Shown piece by piece: positions 39,501 through 47,111 of a stretch of DNA of 64,000 bases. How positions within the stretch are numbered: position 1 is the stretch's first letter; every line of letters begins with the position of its first letter. Under the pieces are notes generated by a model. The model was not told the DNA's origin and did not search any database. It saw only the letters and a list, made by a program, of their open reading frames with translations. This DNA comes from Kocuria tytonis (GTDB lineage: Bacteria; Actinomycetota; Actinomycetes; Actinomycetales; Micrococcaceae): NCBI RefSeq assembly GCF_003226895.2, contig NZ_PNJG02000001.1, forward strand, positions 744,001 to 808,000. The letters are read 5' to 3'. The translations under genes were made by a program, and so were the position numbers.

Positions 39501-41103
39501 CAGCTTTGCCTCCGTGGTGAACCGGTGCGCGAGGTGGGGCGGTGCCGACGAGCCCGCCGGTCCGGCGCTCCCCGGTGTGGCGGTGTACGTCCTGTCCGCG
39601 TCGGGCCGGGCAGTGGCGGATCTCGTCACCGCGGACGGGACGGCGGCGCACGGAGCGGTTCGCGGATGGGCCCGGGCGGAGTGTCCCGCGGACGTGTCCC
39701 GCATGATCGGGCTGCTGCGCTCCCACCTGGAGCAGCACCCGGCGGATCCGCGCGGCACCGGCGAACTCGCCGTCCTCGCGGTGGACGACTGGGACCGCTG
39801 CACCCAGGTCCTGCGCGGCGGCACCTGGGCCCACCTCGAGGACGACCTGCTGGCCCTCCTGGGCTCCGGAGCGGACCGGGGGCTGTCCGCGGTGGTCGCC
39901 GGGGACCGCCACCTCGTGTCCGGACGTGGCTCGCACCTGGGTCCGAACCGGCTCTACTTCCCCGGCGAGCAGAGCGCGGACGCGCTCCTGCACTGGCCGC
40001 GCCTGCCACCGTTCACCCCTGAGGCCCAGCGCGCCGCTCTCACCGGGCCCGCGGCGCGGCGCTGTGCCCCTCCCGACGTGCACCGCCACGCGGACCCGTC
40101 CGCCGTGGTGCAGCTCGCGGAGGGGTGGCTGCCGGCGGCCGGGGCGTGCCGCCCGGATCCGACGCGGCAACCGCCGGATCACCCGCCTCGGGGCAGGGCC
40201 GTGCCGCCTGCGGATCCACGTGCGACGGCGCTCGCATCCGCATCGTGGCCGCGCTCCTTCCCCCTCCCCGCCGTCTGGTCCGCTCCGGAGGAAGACCTCG
40301 GTGGCCTGCCCGTGGGCGTCACGGCGGAGGGCGAGCCCGCAGTGCACCCCTGGGGCCCCGGGTCCACGCTGCTGGTCACCGGCCCCGCACGGTCGGGGCG
40401 CACCTCGTTCCTGGAATGGGCGCAGGACTGCCTGGGGCGGCCATCCGTCGAGCCGGGCCGCCACCCATCGGGCGGCGGCGGCCGGGACCACGACGCCCGC
40501 CGCACGGAGGCACGCACGGGCACCCGGAGCGGGCTCGAGCCGCCGGTCATCACCATGCCCGGTGTGGACGCTCGCCGCACGGAGTCGGACGGCGTGCGCG
40601 GCGTGGCACCGCACCGCGTCCTCAGGGTGCACCCCCGCACCGTGGAGGAGGTCCGTGCGCTGCTCCGACCGCTGTCGAACGCGGAACACCCCACCACCGT
40701 GGTGATCGACGACGCGGACCGCCTGCCTCCCGACGTCCTCCGCGCGCTGGCCGCGACGTGGGACCCGCGACCTCCCGTCCCCGACCCGCCACACGGTCCT
40801 CGCGGCGCGTCGGTGCCGCAGTGGCGGCTGCCGGGCGGCCGCGTGATCCTCAGCGCTCAGCTCACGGACTCCCTGCCCGTCTCGTTCCCACCGTTGTCCG
40901 CGTGGCGGCAGCAGTCGGACACCCTGCTGCTGCGCCCGCGCCGCAGCTTCGACGGCGACATGTTCGGGGTGTCACTCACGGGACAGGGGATGGGTGGCCC
41001 ACCGGGGCGGGGCTTCTGGCTGCGGCGCGGCAATGCGCAACCCGTGCAGACCCCGGCCCCGCGGGGCGGTTGCCCGACCCCCGCCACAGGCCGAGGTGCG
41101 TGA
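36568..41103 (+). CDS. EccC/EssC-like FtsK/SpoIIIE-family ATPase, 1,511 residues
   Basis: A very large membrane-anchored ATPase of the type VII secretion kind. The N-terminus is ubiquitin/FHA-like (about residues 1-235). Two helices span about 241-285. The first FtsK domain is intact, with Walker A GTTGCGKSE near 638 and Walker B LVVVVDEAK. A second domain near 970 lacks a real P-loop (LVGRPSMVRD), with a Walker B-like LAVDDWD. A third near 1272 has GPARSGRTS, where Arg replaces the Walker lysine. Long Ala/Gly/Pro linkers separate them. No WXG100 substrate gene or other secretion component is in this window. The ATG at 36568 starts the family-like region. Confidence 0.85.
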   Translation: MHLSLHVAWLGSETSHPADLTAPSGTPGSVLAAELARRVGGGHIAFVAGRPLADTLVGEPPVTDGATVMLHPTRTDAAPGARQSAENEAAVSAADGRDPAPCGTGPGGGPDDAASLVSVAGTGVGTRLPLPRGNHVLELRAEEPALSPGHTGCGSGVPLLVDHSGVHVHPGGASLGHGDVLRVGRADRVAWLRCEHSGGIGPRSTWPDPAGIPSGFTAREADPAHPLSVDTAAHRRARLAMITGLLPLVAGIGIAVVTHWWFFLVFSALGALTSAAGWAGDRGARAEQRRRLAAALERDLRRCEHAAPSAAETIERCRALAVAHHGAASQPGAAPLQPAGAGAVRHPAESPSGRGDTERPAWVRLGHGTRVAQLAVGRGVSVGAVTHERAPVLLDLTQLPELTLALDPVLASGVLNCLAVQLFTGPGALSRLSVSPGLDWRAPLAAGPPTVPGDACSVFPESCGALTALEVLTPEDAAHRPRRAGVARIVVVRGAAPEDADAVVTEVSGLLRLSCHSSRAVPGLSAQEQRTSVKLLPDTVTRGTAAGAIAAWRRWAGARGAHGAGGSGELPRTVGSGDLLSTVGGAAERTGPDAAPGAPVPRPSRPGGRSLGTLIGVSRAGVERIVLDDENPHLLIAGTTGCGKSEVLRTLVAGLAREFSPARLEFVFVDFKGGAALAPLTGLPHVHTLLTDLGPDEVERALVFLRSELQRRERVLTSHGCQDMRQLLHAAGARTPIRELVVVVDEAKMLTDSFPRAAEQLAVIATVGRSLGVHLVLATQRPQGALPADVRANISQALCLRVRTEQDSVDVIGSPVAARIPVTVPGRGFLDRGAGPPVEVQCAVLTRMTAPEPEDLVLRFLPPVAPAAVLGSGDHPGSSPIPSLRGGVSHAVRDVVRIWTSPGAERPGPAAPGASGTVSDRAVPPGLSRRGAPEPVSGRAVDLGEAESPAAHWSGRAVWWPWQDGPLVLVGRPSMVRDSFASVVNRCARWGGADEPAGPALPGVAVYVLSASGRAVADLVTADGTAAHGAVRGWARAECPADVSRMIGLLRSHLEQHPADPRGTGELAVLAVDDWDRCTQVLRGGTWAHLEDDLLALLGSGADRGLSAVVAGDRHLVSGRGSHLGPNRLYFPGEQSADALLHWPRLPPFTPEAQRAALTGPAARRCAPPDVHRHADPSAVVQLAEGWLPAAGACRPDPTRQPPDHPPRGRAVPPADPRATALASASWPRSFPLPAVWSAPEEDLGGLPVGVTAEGEPAVHPWGPGSTLLVTGPARSGRTSFLEWAQDCLGRPSVEPGRHPSGGGGRDHDARRTEARTGTRSGLEPPVITMPGVDARRTESDGVRGVAPHRVLRVHPRTVEEVRALLRPLSNAEHPTTVVIDDADRLPPDVLRALAATWDPRPPVPDPPHGPRGASVPQWRLPGGRVILSAQLTDSLPVSFPPLSAWRQQSDTLLLRPRRSFDGDMFGVSLTGQGMGGPPGRGFWLRRGNAQPVQTPAPRGGCPTPATGRGA

Positions 41104-41117
41104 GGGCACCGACGGGG

Positions 41118-41543
41118 TCACCGAGCGGGATCGTCCCGCGTGCGGTGCATCCAGACCATCGTGGGCGGTGCGAACAGGCACAGGATGGTCACCACCGCGA
41201 TCACCGCGGCCACGATCCCCCATGCCCCCAGCGCGACCTGCAGGAAGGACAACCCGATGATCAGCAGGAACGCCTGGGACACCAGGACAGCGGCTCGCGG
41301 CCAGCGCCGTCCGCTCCACGCACCCCGGGCCGCGGCGGCGAGCCAGAGCGCACCGCCGGCCAGCACCACGGTTCCGAAGACGATGCCCGCCACGGGAAGG
41401 ACGTGACTCGAGAACAGCGACGCGAACAGGGCGAGGGCCGCAACCAGCAGCGCCACGGCCTCCACCCCCACGAGGACACTCACCACCGAGGCGGTCCACG
41501 GGCGGGTGCCGCCGGAGTCGGATCGGGCGGAGGAAGCCATCAT
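41118..41543 (-). CDS. Four-helix membrane protein, function unknown
   Basis: A 141-residue protein with four clear hydrophobic helices (VVSVLVGVEAVALLVAALAL, LPVAGIVFGTVVLAGGALWL, AVLVSQAFLLIIGLSFL, IVAAVIAVVTILCLF) and a short basic tail. It starts at ATG-ATG with AAAGG 8 bases upstream. It is convergent with the EccC-like gene and divergent from whiB1. No family recognised. It resembles many small actinobacterial membrane proteins that accompany secretion or cell-wall genes, but nothing more can be said. Confidence 0.72.
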   Translation of the reverse strand: MMASSARSDSGGTRPWTASVVSVLVGVEAVALLVAALALFASLFSSHVLPVAGIVFGTVVLAGGALWLAAAARGAWSGRRWPRAAVLVSQAFLLIIGLSFLQVALGAWGIVAAVIAVVTILCLFAPPTMVWMHRTRDDPAR

Positions 41544-41675
41544 GGACGGGACCTTTCGAGCAGTGGCGGGGACAGCACCACTGTAGTGAGGAGCACCGCC
41601 GGCCGGCCCCGCGGGAGCACCCGAGACATCGGGCGGTCCGGCCGGCGCCCGGGTGTGATGTACCGCTCAGACTCT

Positions 41676-41694
41676 TGTTTACGCTGTGTTTACG
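41676..41694 (+). repeat. Tandem TGTTTACG repeats upstream of whiB1
   Basis: The 8-mer TGTTTACG occurs at 41676-41683 and 41687-41694, exactly 11 bases apart, one helical turn. The spacing fits a dimeric response regulator binding direct repeats, or a promoter with a -35 region here. It lies in the 301-base gap 41544-41844, which holds no gene. Confidence 0.6.
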
Positions 41695-41717
41695 TGGGAA
41701 ACTACTAACAGATCCCC

Positions 41718-41741
41718 AAAGGCCCGATCTTCCGGGCCTTT
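41718..41741 (+). terminator. Intrinsic-terminator-like hairpin in the whiB1 leader
   Basis: AAAGGCCCG (41718-41726) pairs with CGGGCCTTT (41733-41741) around ATCTTC, followed by TCTGTGT. It lies about 100 bases upstream of the whiB1 start, inside the probable leader. No other plus-strand gene ends nearby, so it may attenuate whiB1 or end a short RNA. Confidence 0.7.
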
Positions 41742-41844
41742 TCTGTGTCAAACCCCCGGTTCTCCCGCCGCGACCGACCGTCGCCTCCCTCGGGATGCCC
41801 CCGGATCGACACACCCCGAACCTGAAAGGAGCGGTCTCATCGTC

Positions 41845-42093
41845 ATGGATTGGCGTAGTCGCGCAGCTTGCCTGGAGAAAGACCCCGAACTGTTCTTCCC
41901 CGTGGGCAACACGGGTCCTGCCCTCTTGCAGATCGAGGAGGCCAAGGCCGTGTGCCGCACGTGCGAGGTCATGGACACGTGCCTGCAGTGGGCCCTCGAG
42001 TCCGGCCAGGATGCCGGTGTGTGGGGCGGCATGAGCGAGGACGAGCGCCGCGCCCTCAAGCGCCGCGCCGCACGCGCACGCCGGGCTTCCTGA
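41845..42093 (+). CDS. whiB1: WhiB1 family iron-sulfur transcriptional regulator
   Basis: Essential NO-sensitive [4Fe-4S] regulator in mycobacteria, 82 residues here. Cluster ligands are C9, C37, C40 and C46, the same numbering as mycobacterial WhiB1. The GVWGG turn and a basic DNA-contact tail (RRALKRRAARARR) follow. The start ATG at 41845 (MDWRSRAACLEKD) is where family similarity begins, although the AAGGAG at 41825 is 14 bases away, a rather long gap. It is convergent with pdtaS, as in M. tuberculosis (Rv3219 next to Rv3220c). A terminator-like hairpin in the leader suggests regulated read-through. Confidence 0.95.
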   Translation: MDWRSRAACLEKDPELFFPVGNTGPALLQIEEAKAVCRTCEVMDTCLQWALESGQDAGVWGGMSEDERRALKRRAARARRAS

Positions 42094-42112
42094 CCGCCGG
42101 GAACACGCTGGC

Positions 42113-42158
42113 ACGACGGCCCGTGGACCGCTCCCCCGAGCGGCTCGCGGGCCGTCGT
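42113..42158. terminator. Bidirectional hairpin between whiB1 and pdtaS
   Basis: An 11-bp outer stem (42113-42123 with 42148-42158) encloses a second 6-bp stem (CCGCTC with GAGCGG). It lies between convergent genes. Confidence 0.85.
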
Positions 42159-42196
42159 CGTACCACCCACCGGGGCGGTGCCACCGGGCACGCGGC

Positions 42197-43783
42197 TCAG
42201 CGCCGCCCGGACAGCGGCTGCTGCGGGAACCGGGCGGTGATCACGGCACTCGTGCCCCCCTCGGCACCGGGTTGCCACCGGATGCTCCCGCGCAGCTCGC
42301 TGGCCACCAGTGTGCGCACGATCTGCATCCCCAGGCCCTCCCCCTCGGACGGGGGGCGGTAGGCGCTGACACCGGATTCCTCGATGACGGCGTCCCCCAT
42401 GCCCCGCCCGTCGTCGTGGATGGTGATCTCCACCACGCGACAGGCATCCCCGGACTCGCTCACCTCGTTCTCGCGGTGGGTCACGGCCAGTTCCACGGTG
42501 CCGTCCCGGTCGCGGAGCCCGTGCTCCACCGCATTGGCCACGAGTTCGTTGACCACGAGCGCCACGGACGTCGCGCTCTTGGACGGCAGGCGTCCGAAGC
42601 TCCCGTGCACCTCGGTCTGGACCTGCTGCCCCTCGGAAGCCGTCTCCACGGCGAGCTTGACCTGGTGCCTGATGAGCTCGTCGAAGTCCACGTCCTCGGA
42701 GATCTCGTGCGAGAGGGACTCGTGCACGCGCGCGATGGAGCTCACCCGGCGCATGGCGTGCCGCAGCCCGTTCCTGCCCTCCTCCGAGTGCATCCGCCGC
42801 GACTGCAGCCGCAGCAGTGCCGAGACGGTCTGCAGGTTGTTCTTCACCCGGTGGTGGATCTCGCGGATGGTGGCGTCCTTGGACACGAGCTGCAGATCAC
42901 GGCGGCGCAGCTCGGTGACGTCTCTGCACAGCAGCAGGGCACCGGTGCGTTCGGCGCCCTGCCGCAGCGGGATCGCCCGCAGGGTCGCGGAGGCCGCGAC
43001 CCCCGAGAGCTCTGCCCGCCACGGCATCGTGCCCGCGAGCACGGGCGCCAGCGTCTCGTCCACGCCGGGTGCGTTCAGGGGCAGCTCGCGTGCGACCCGC
43101 AGCAGGTTCTGCCCCGTGAGGTCGCCCTGCAGCCCCAGCCGCCGGAAGGTGGACAACCCGTTCGGGGAGCAGAACTCCACCGCGCCGGACGCGTTCAGCC
43201 GCAGCATCCCGTCCCCCACGCGCGGTGCGCCGCGGCGGGAGTCGCTGCGCACCGCGAAGTCCGGCCATGTTCCCTGGTTCGCCATGCGCAGCAGGTCCGC
43301 GGCGGACTCCCGGTACACCAGCTCCATGCGGGAGGGCAGCCGGTCCCGTTGCGGATCCGCGGTGAGGCTGACCACCGCGATCGTCCGCCCGTTGCGCACA
43401 AGCGGCACGAGCGTCACCGAGCGGGACGCCACACTGGACCACTCCGAAAGAGACGCCCGTTCGATGCGGTGATCGACCCAGGCGCGCCGCAGCGTGCTCG
43501 CGGCCGCCCCGCCCACGAGCTCACCCACCATGTCCTTCTGGTAGGCCGTGGGCCCGGTGGTGGGCCGGGCGTGGGCCAGGACCAGGAACTCGCTGCCCTC
43601 CTCCGGGATCGGCTGTCCCGTGGGGCTCTCCGCCGCGGCGACCACCGCCCGGGGGAAGCACAGCAGCAGGTCCCCGAAACCCAGGTCCGCCAGCAGCTGC
43701 CAGTCCCCCACCAGCAGGTGCAGCCACTCGGCGTCCCCGGCGTCGAAGTCCGGCACCGAACGCAGGGGGTCTGTGAAGGCCAT
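42197..43783 (-). CDS. pdtaS: PdtaS-type cytosolic sensor histidine kinase
   Basis: Sensor kinase of the PdtaS/PdtaR system, 528 residues with no membrane helix. An N-terminal GAF-like domain (about residues 1-150) is followed by a PAS domain (about 180-290) and a HisKA_2 dimerisation domain with the phospho-acceptor in REIHHRVKNNLQTVSALLRL. The HATPase domain has NELVANAVEHG, DDGRGM and GLGMQIV. The partner PdtaR is a cytoplasmic RNA-binding antiterminator in related species and is not in this window. Its place opposite whiB1 is the conserved order. Confidence 0.94.
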   Translation of the reverse strand: MAFTDPLRSVPDFDAGDAEWLHLLVGDWQLLADLGFGDLLLCFPRAVVAAAESPTGQPIPEEGSEFLVLAHARPTTGPTAYQKDMVGELVGGAAASTLRRAWVDHRIERASLSEWSSVASRSVTLVPLVRNGRTIAVVSLTADPQRDRLPSRMELVYRESAADLLRMANQGTWPDFAVRSDSRRGAPRVGDGMLRLNASGAVEFCSPNGLSTFRRLGLQGDLTGQNLLRVARELPLNAPGVDETLAPVLAGTMPWRAELSGVAASATLRAIPLRQGAERTGALLLCRDVTELRRRDLQLVSKDATIREIHHRVKNNLQTVSALLRLQSRRMHSEEGRNGLRHAMRRVSSIARVHESLSHEISEDVDFDELIRHQVKLAVETASEGQQVQTEVHGSFGRLPSKSATSVALVVNELVANAVEHGLRDRDGTVELAVTHRENEVSESGDACRVVEITIHDDGRGMGDAVIEESGVSAYRPPSEGEGLGMQIVRTLVASELRGSIRWQPGAEGGTSAVITARFPQQPLSGRR

Positions 43784-43804
43784 GCCACGCTCACTTTCCC
43801 ACGA

Positions 43805-45430
43805 TCACCCGCGGCGCAACCACGCGCCCATCCGACGCCCCAGCCTAGTACCCACCGCGGGCTCGTCCGTGGCCCCCGCGCCTGCTGCCGCAGCCCCGGC
43901 CGGGTCGCCCGCACGACCGACCATGCGCGCGAGCGCGGTGAACTCCTGACGCAGCGCACTGCGGGCTGCCGTCTCGGCCAGGACGGCACCCGCGAGCAGT
44001 GCGTCGTCGCAGGTCCCCGGGTCCCAGGTGAGCGTGTGCGCGATGCGCTGTCCCGGGGAGAACCGGTTCCAGGCCTCGGTCACGGCGGCGCCCGCCGCGC
44101 GACCCGCCGCGGCCGCGCGCAGCTTGTTCATCATCACCACCACGTGGGCGTCGGGTGCGGCGTCCAGCAGGTCGGGGAGCGCTTTGACCATGCGGGGGAC
44201 CCCCAGGGTGTCCGCCGCCCCCACCGCGATCACCGTGTCCGCGGCCGCCACGGCACCGAGCGTGCCGGCGTTGCGCCGGGGTGCCATGAAGTCCGCGCTG
44301 ATCTCCTCGTCCGACTCCAGGCTGAAGGAGGTGTCCACGACCACGAGGTCGTAGTCCTCGCGCGCCCGGTCCAGGACGAGCTCCAGCGCGGAGCTGCGCA
44401 GCTCGGGCCAGCGGTCGTGACGGGTGATGCCGGTCAGCACGTCCATCGAGCCACCGGCCACAGACACCGCCGTGGCGCAGCGCCGCAGCCCGTCGGCATC
44501 CAGCCTGCCCTGGTCCGCCAACCGGCAGGCCTGCGCCAGCCCGGCCGCCTCGTCCAGCATTCCCAGACTGGCCGCGACGGACGCGGCATAGGTGTCCGCG
44601 TCCACGAGCAGCACGCGGCGGCCCAGCAGCGCGGACTCCGCCGCGACGTTGATCGCGGTCACCGTGCGTCCCGGCGCTCCTGCCGGCCCCCACACGGCGA
44701 CCACGCGGTGCGGCACGGCTTCCGGTTCCGGTGAACCCGACCCTGCGTGTGCGTCCGGTTCCCAGGTGGGCCCCTCCTCGACGCCGACGGCGGACGGGCC
44801 GCCGTCCCCGCCGGACGGCCGGTCCTCACGCGGTGGTCCGCCGGCCACAGGCCCTTCACCCCGGGTCGCAGCCCCGCCCGTTCCGCCGATGCGGCGCGCT
44901 GGGGCGGAGGCGGGGTCGTCCCCTCGCCCCGGTCCCCCGGTATCGGGGCGGGGCGCCCCGTCGTCGTCCCGGGCTGCGCGCTCCGTCCCCGGGGCCGACG
45001 CCGTCCGCTCCCCCGCCGGTGGCACCGCACCGCGGAGGGAACCCCGCGCGTCGTCGAGGCCGGGGACGGCCCCGCGGGGCGGCTGCCGCCGCGGTGCGTG
45101 CGCCGTGCGGGTCACCTGCCGGGACAGTTCCTGCCCCGTGACGTCCGCGGGCACCGAGGCCACCCCGAGCGCCGCGAGACGGGAGTCGTCGTGGCCCGCC
45201 ACCACCAGGACACGCAGGGCGTTGCTCTCCAGCTGGTCGAGGAGGCTCGCGGTGAGCTCCTCGGCGCCCTCCGCCACGAGCGCCACGTGCGCCATGCCCG
45301 TGTGGGAGCACGCGAGCAGCTCGGACAGGTCCAGGCAACGGCGCACCACGGTGACCTCACCGTGCAGCCGCTCGAGCCGGTCCACGAGCGGCCACGTGCT
45401 CGGGCCCAGCGTGACCACTGAGAGGCTCAC
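43805..45430 (-). CDS. CpaE/Ssd-like MinD-family ATPase-fold protein
   Basis: A 541-residue septum-site/pilus-localisation protein. The first ~125 residues are a receiver-like domain (VSLSVVTLGPSTWPLVDRLE). A disordered linker rich in Gly, Pro, Arg and Asp spans about 130-235. The rest is a MinD/ParA fold. The expected deviant Walker A (KGGxGKT) is degraded to GPAGAPGRTVTAIN; VLLVDADTYAASVA, DLVVVDTSFSLESDEE and VVVMMNKLR are kept. ATP hydrolysis is therefore doubtful. The GTG at 45430 overlaps the cpaB-like stop. Such proteins normally sit beside tadA; here the tad core is about 18 kb away. Confidence 0.83.
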   Translation of the reverse strand: MSLSVVTLGPSTWPLVDRLERLHGEVTVVRRCLDLSELLACSHTGMAHVALVAEGAEELTASLLDQLESNALRVLVVAGHDDSRLAALGVASVPADVTGQELSRQVTRTAHAPRRQPPRGAVPGLDDARGSLRGAVPPAGERTASAPGTERAARDDDGAPRPDTGGPGRGDDPASAPARRIGGTGGAATRGEGPVAGGPPREDRPSGGDGGPSAVGVEEGPTWEPDAHAGSGSPEPEAVPHRVVAVWGPAGAPGRTVTAINVAAESALLGRRVLLVDADTYAASVAASLGMLDEAAGLAQACRLADQGRLDADGLRRCATAVSVAGGSMDVLTGITRHDRWPELRSSALELVLDRAREDYDLVVVDTSFSLESDEEISADFMAPRRNAGTLGAVAAADTVIAVGAADTLGVPRMVKALPDLLDAAPDAHVVVMMNKLRAAAAGRAAGAAVTEAWNRFSPGQRIAHTLTWDPGTCDDALLAGAVLAETAARSALRQEFTALARMVGRAGDPAGAAAAGAGATDEPAVGTRLGRRMGAWLRRG

Positions 45431-46098
45431 GAACCGCCCCCGGTGGTGTTCGGCACCAGCGTGACCTTGGCGTCGTTGCCGAGCGCGTCCACGAGCGGGC
45501 CCACCTGCGAGCGGGTGACGAGGACGTGGACGGTGACGCCGCCGGATCCCCCGAGGGCCGTGTCCGTGGTGTCCACGCGTGCGATCTCCGCCGCCGTGAC
45601 CAGTTTCCTCGGCTCCAGGTAACCGCGCCCGGTGGGCTTGGGGCGGGCCACCCACACGTCCACGTGGGTCCCCGGGCCGGCCTGCGCCGGCACGGGGGTC
45701 TCCAGGGCGATCCCCACGGGCGTGCGATCGAGGGCGTCCGCGGTGCCAACGGCCGCCGCGGGCAGCAGCTGGCCGCGGGCCACGCGCTGCGTCATCACGG
45801 CGTCCTCCCGCAGCGCCTGCCCGCCGGGAAGGTACTGCGACGACGCATCCTGCAGGTGGGCGTCCACGGTGGTGAGGTTCTCCGCCGTGATCCGCTGGCC
45901 CACGGAGAGGTCCTCCGCGGCCACGTAGTAGGGCTCGCTGCGGTTGGCGGTGGCCACCAGCAGGATCACGCCCAGCACGGACAGCAGGACCAGCAGCAGC
46001 CCCACGAGCAGGCGCGGATCCCGCCAGGAGGGTTTGCGCAACCGCGCCGCCGCGGTGACCCCGTGCGCAGCGCGCTCCTGCGATGTCGAACCTGTCAT
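45427..46098 (-). CDS. SAF-domain CpaB/RcpC-like protein
   Basis: A 223-residue protein with one N-terminal transmembrane helix (RLLVGLLLVLLSVLGVILLV) and an extracytoplasmic SAF domain (YVAAEDLSVGQRITAENL, QRVARGQLLPAAAV), followed by a CpaB-type domain (GTHVDVWVARPKP, VHVLVTRSQVGPLVDAL). CpaB/RcpC proteins are periplasmic-side partners of the Tad pilus. The ATG at 46098 has GGAGG touching it and AAGGG 8 bases upstream. It is coupled by a 4-base overlap to the CpaE-like gene, supporting a pilus-related pair. Confidence 0.84.
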   Translation of the reverse strand: MTGSTSQERAAHGVTAAARLRKPSWRDPRLLVGLLLVLLSVLGVILLVATANRSEPYYVAAEDLSVGQRITAENLTTVDAHLQDASSQYLPGGQALREDAVMTQRVARGQLLPAAAVGTADALDRTPVGIALETPVPAQAGPGTHVDVWVARPKPTGRGYLEPRKLVTAAEIARVDTTDTALGGSGGVTVHVLVTRSQVGPLVDALGNDAKVTLVPNTTGGGS

Positions 46099-46327
46099 CC
46101 TCCGTGCCCTTCCCCCGAGTCACCGGTCCCCGCCGGTCCCCACCGAGTGTGCCCCGTTCCGGGATGCCGCGGAAAGTGTGACTGGCGTCATGTGGACGGA
46201 GGTGGCCACGGGTCCATGTACCGCGACCCCTGTGGACAATCACCGTGTCGGCGCCCCACATGGGACAATGAAGGTCGGAGCCACATGAAACAGCATCGAA
46301 ACCCATCCAAGGAAGTGATGCGCCGGT

Positions 46328-46543
46328 ATGTCCCAGCAGCGATTCCTCACCCTCGCGGACGTGGCCGAGATCCTCTCGATCTCCGTCCCGCAGGCTCGTG
46401 CCATGGTGCGCTCCGGTGAGCTGCCGGCCATCCAGGTGGGCGGCCGAGGCCAGTGGCGCGTGGAGAAGGTGAAGCTGGAGGAGTACATCCAGCAGGGTTA
46501 CGAACGCACCCAGCACGCCGTGCGGGAGGGCACCCTGCACTGA
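46328..46543 (+). CDS. Excisionase/MerR-type helix-turn-helix DNA-binding protein
   Basis: A 71-residue winged-helix protein (HTH_17 type). The motif RFLTLADVAEILSISVPQARAMVRSGELPAIQVGG forms the helix-turn-helix, with a GRGQWRVEKVKLEEYIQQ wing and helix. Small single-domain proteins like this include BldC, a developmental regulator in Streptomyces, and phage excisionases. No phage genes surround it, so a regulator is likelier. It is divergent from the cpaB-like gene across a 229-base gap and abuts the convergent gene that follows. Confidence 0.83.
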   Translation: MSQQRFLTLADVAEILSISVPQARAMVRSGELPAIQVGGRGQWRVEKVKLEEYIQQGYERTQHAVREGTLH

Positions 46544-46544
46544 G

Positions 46545-47111
46545 TCATCCCGCGTCCAGGGACGAGACGAGCGCCACGGAGGGGAACGCCACGGTGCGGA
46601 CCGAGGTGACCGCGCGGCGTCGTCGGAACTGGTCCTGCGGATGCACGGCCACGTCGAAGAAGTCTTGACCCACGGCATCCACCGTTCCCTCGAGCTCCCC
46701 GTGACCGGCCTGGTCCTGCAGCACCACGCGCACGTGCACCCGTGCCGTGCTCAGCGCGCGCAGGACGTGTCCCATGCCCAGCCGGCGGATCGTGGCGGTC
46801 TCCGGCAGCACCTCGAAACGCCGCGGCAGCCCCTCCCACCAGACCACGCTGTGCAGCGGGACCAGGTGCTGCAGGTGCCGTTCGCGCACCACCACCCACC
46901 CCGCACCCACGTCCGCCAGGGTGCCCTCCAGGGTGTCTCCCCGGGACGGGCGCAGCCGCACCGAGCCCTCACGATGCGCGGCCAGACGTTCGAGCAGCGT
47001 GAGCCGGGACAGTTCCGCGCGTGCGGTCTCCACCGCCTCCTGCTCGAGCTCGCGCACACGCGCCTGCGCCAGTTGCGCCTCCATGTCCTCGAAGAGCTCG
47101 TCCCACCGCAC
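46545..47111 (-). CDS. Conserved actinobacterial protein, function unknown
   Basis: A 188-residue soluble protein. An acidic helical N-terminus (WDELFEDMEAQLAQARVRELEQEAVETARAEL, partly coiled-coil) precedes beta-rich segments (GDTLEGTLADVGAGWVVVRE, HGELEGTVDAVGQDFFDVAVH) that look like two SH3- or Sm-like halves. The GTG at 47111 is chosen for the excellent GGGGAGGA 6-7 bases upstream; ATG at 47138 is an in-frame alternative. It ends 1 base from the convergent HTH gene. I do not assign a function. Confidence 0.75.
   Translation of the reverse strand: MRWDELFEDMEAQLAQARVRELEQEAVETARAELSRLTLLERLAAHREGSVRLRPSRGDTLEGTLADVGAGWVVVRERHLQHLVPLHSVVWWEGLPRRFEVLPETATIRRLGMGHVLRALSTARVHVRVVLQDQAGHGELEGTVDAVGQDFFDVAVHPQDQFRRRRAVTSVRTVAFPSVALVSSLDAG

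Noticed and set aside
46328-46543. A phage excisionase marking an integrated element.
   Set aside because: No integrase, attachment repeats or phage genes are nearby, and the neighbours are conserved actinobacterial genes.
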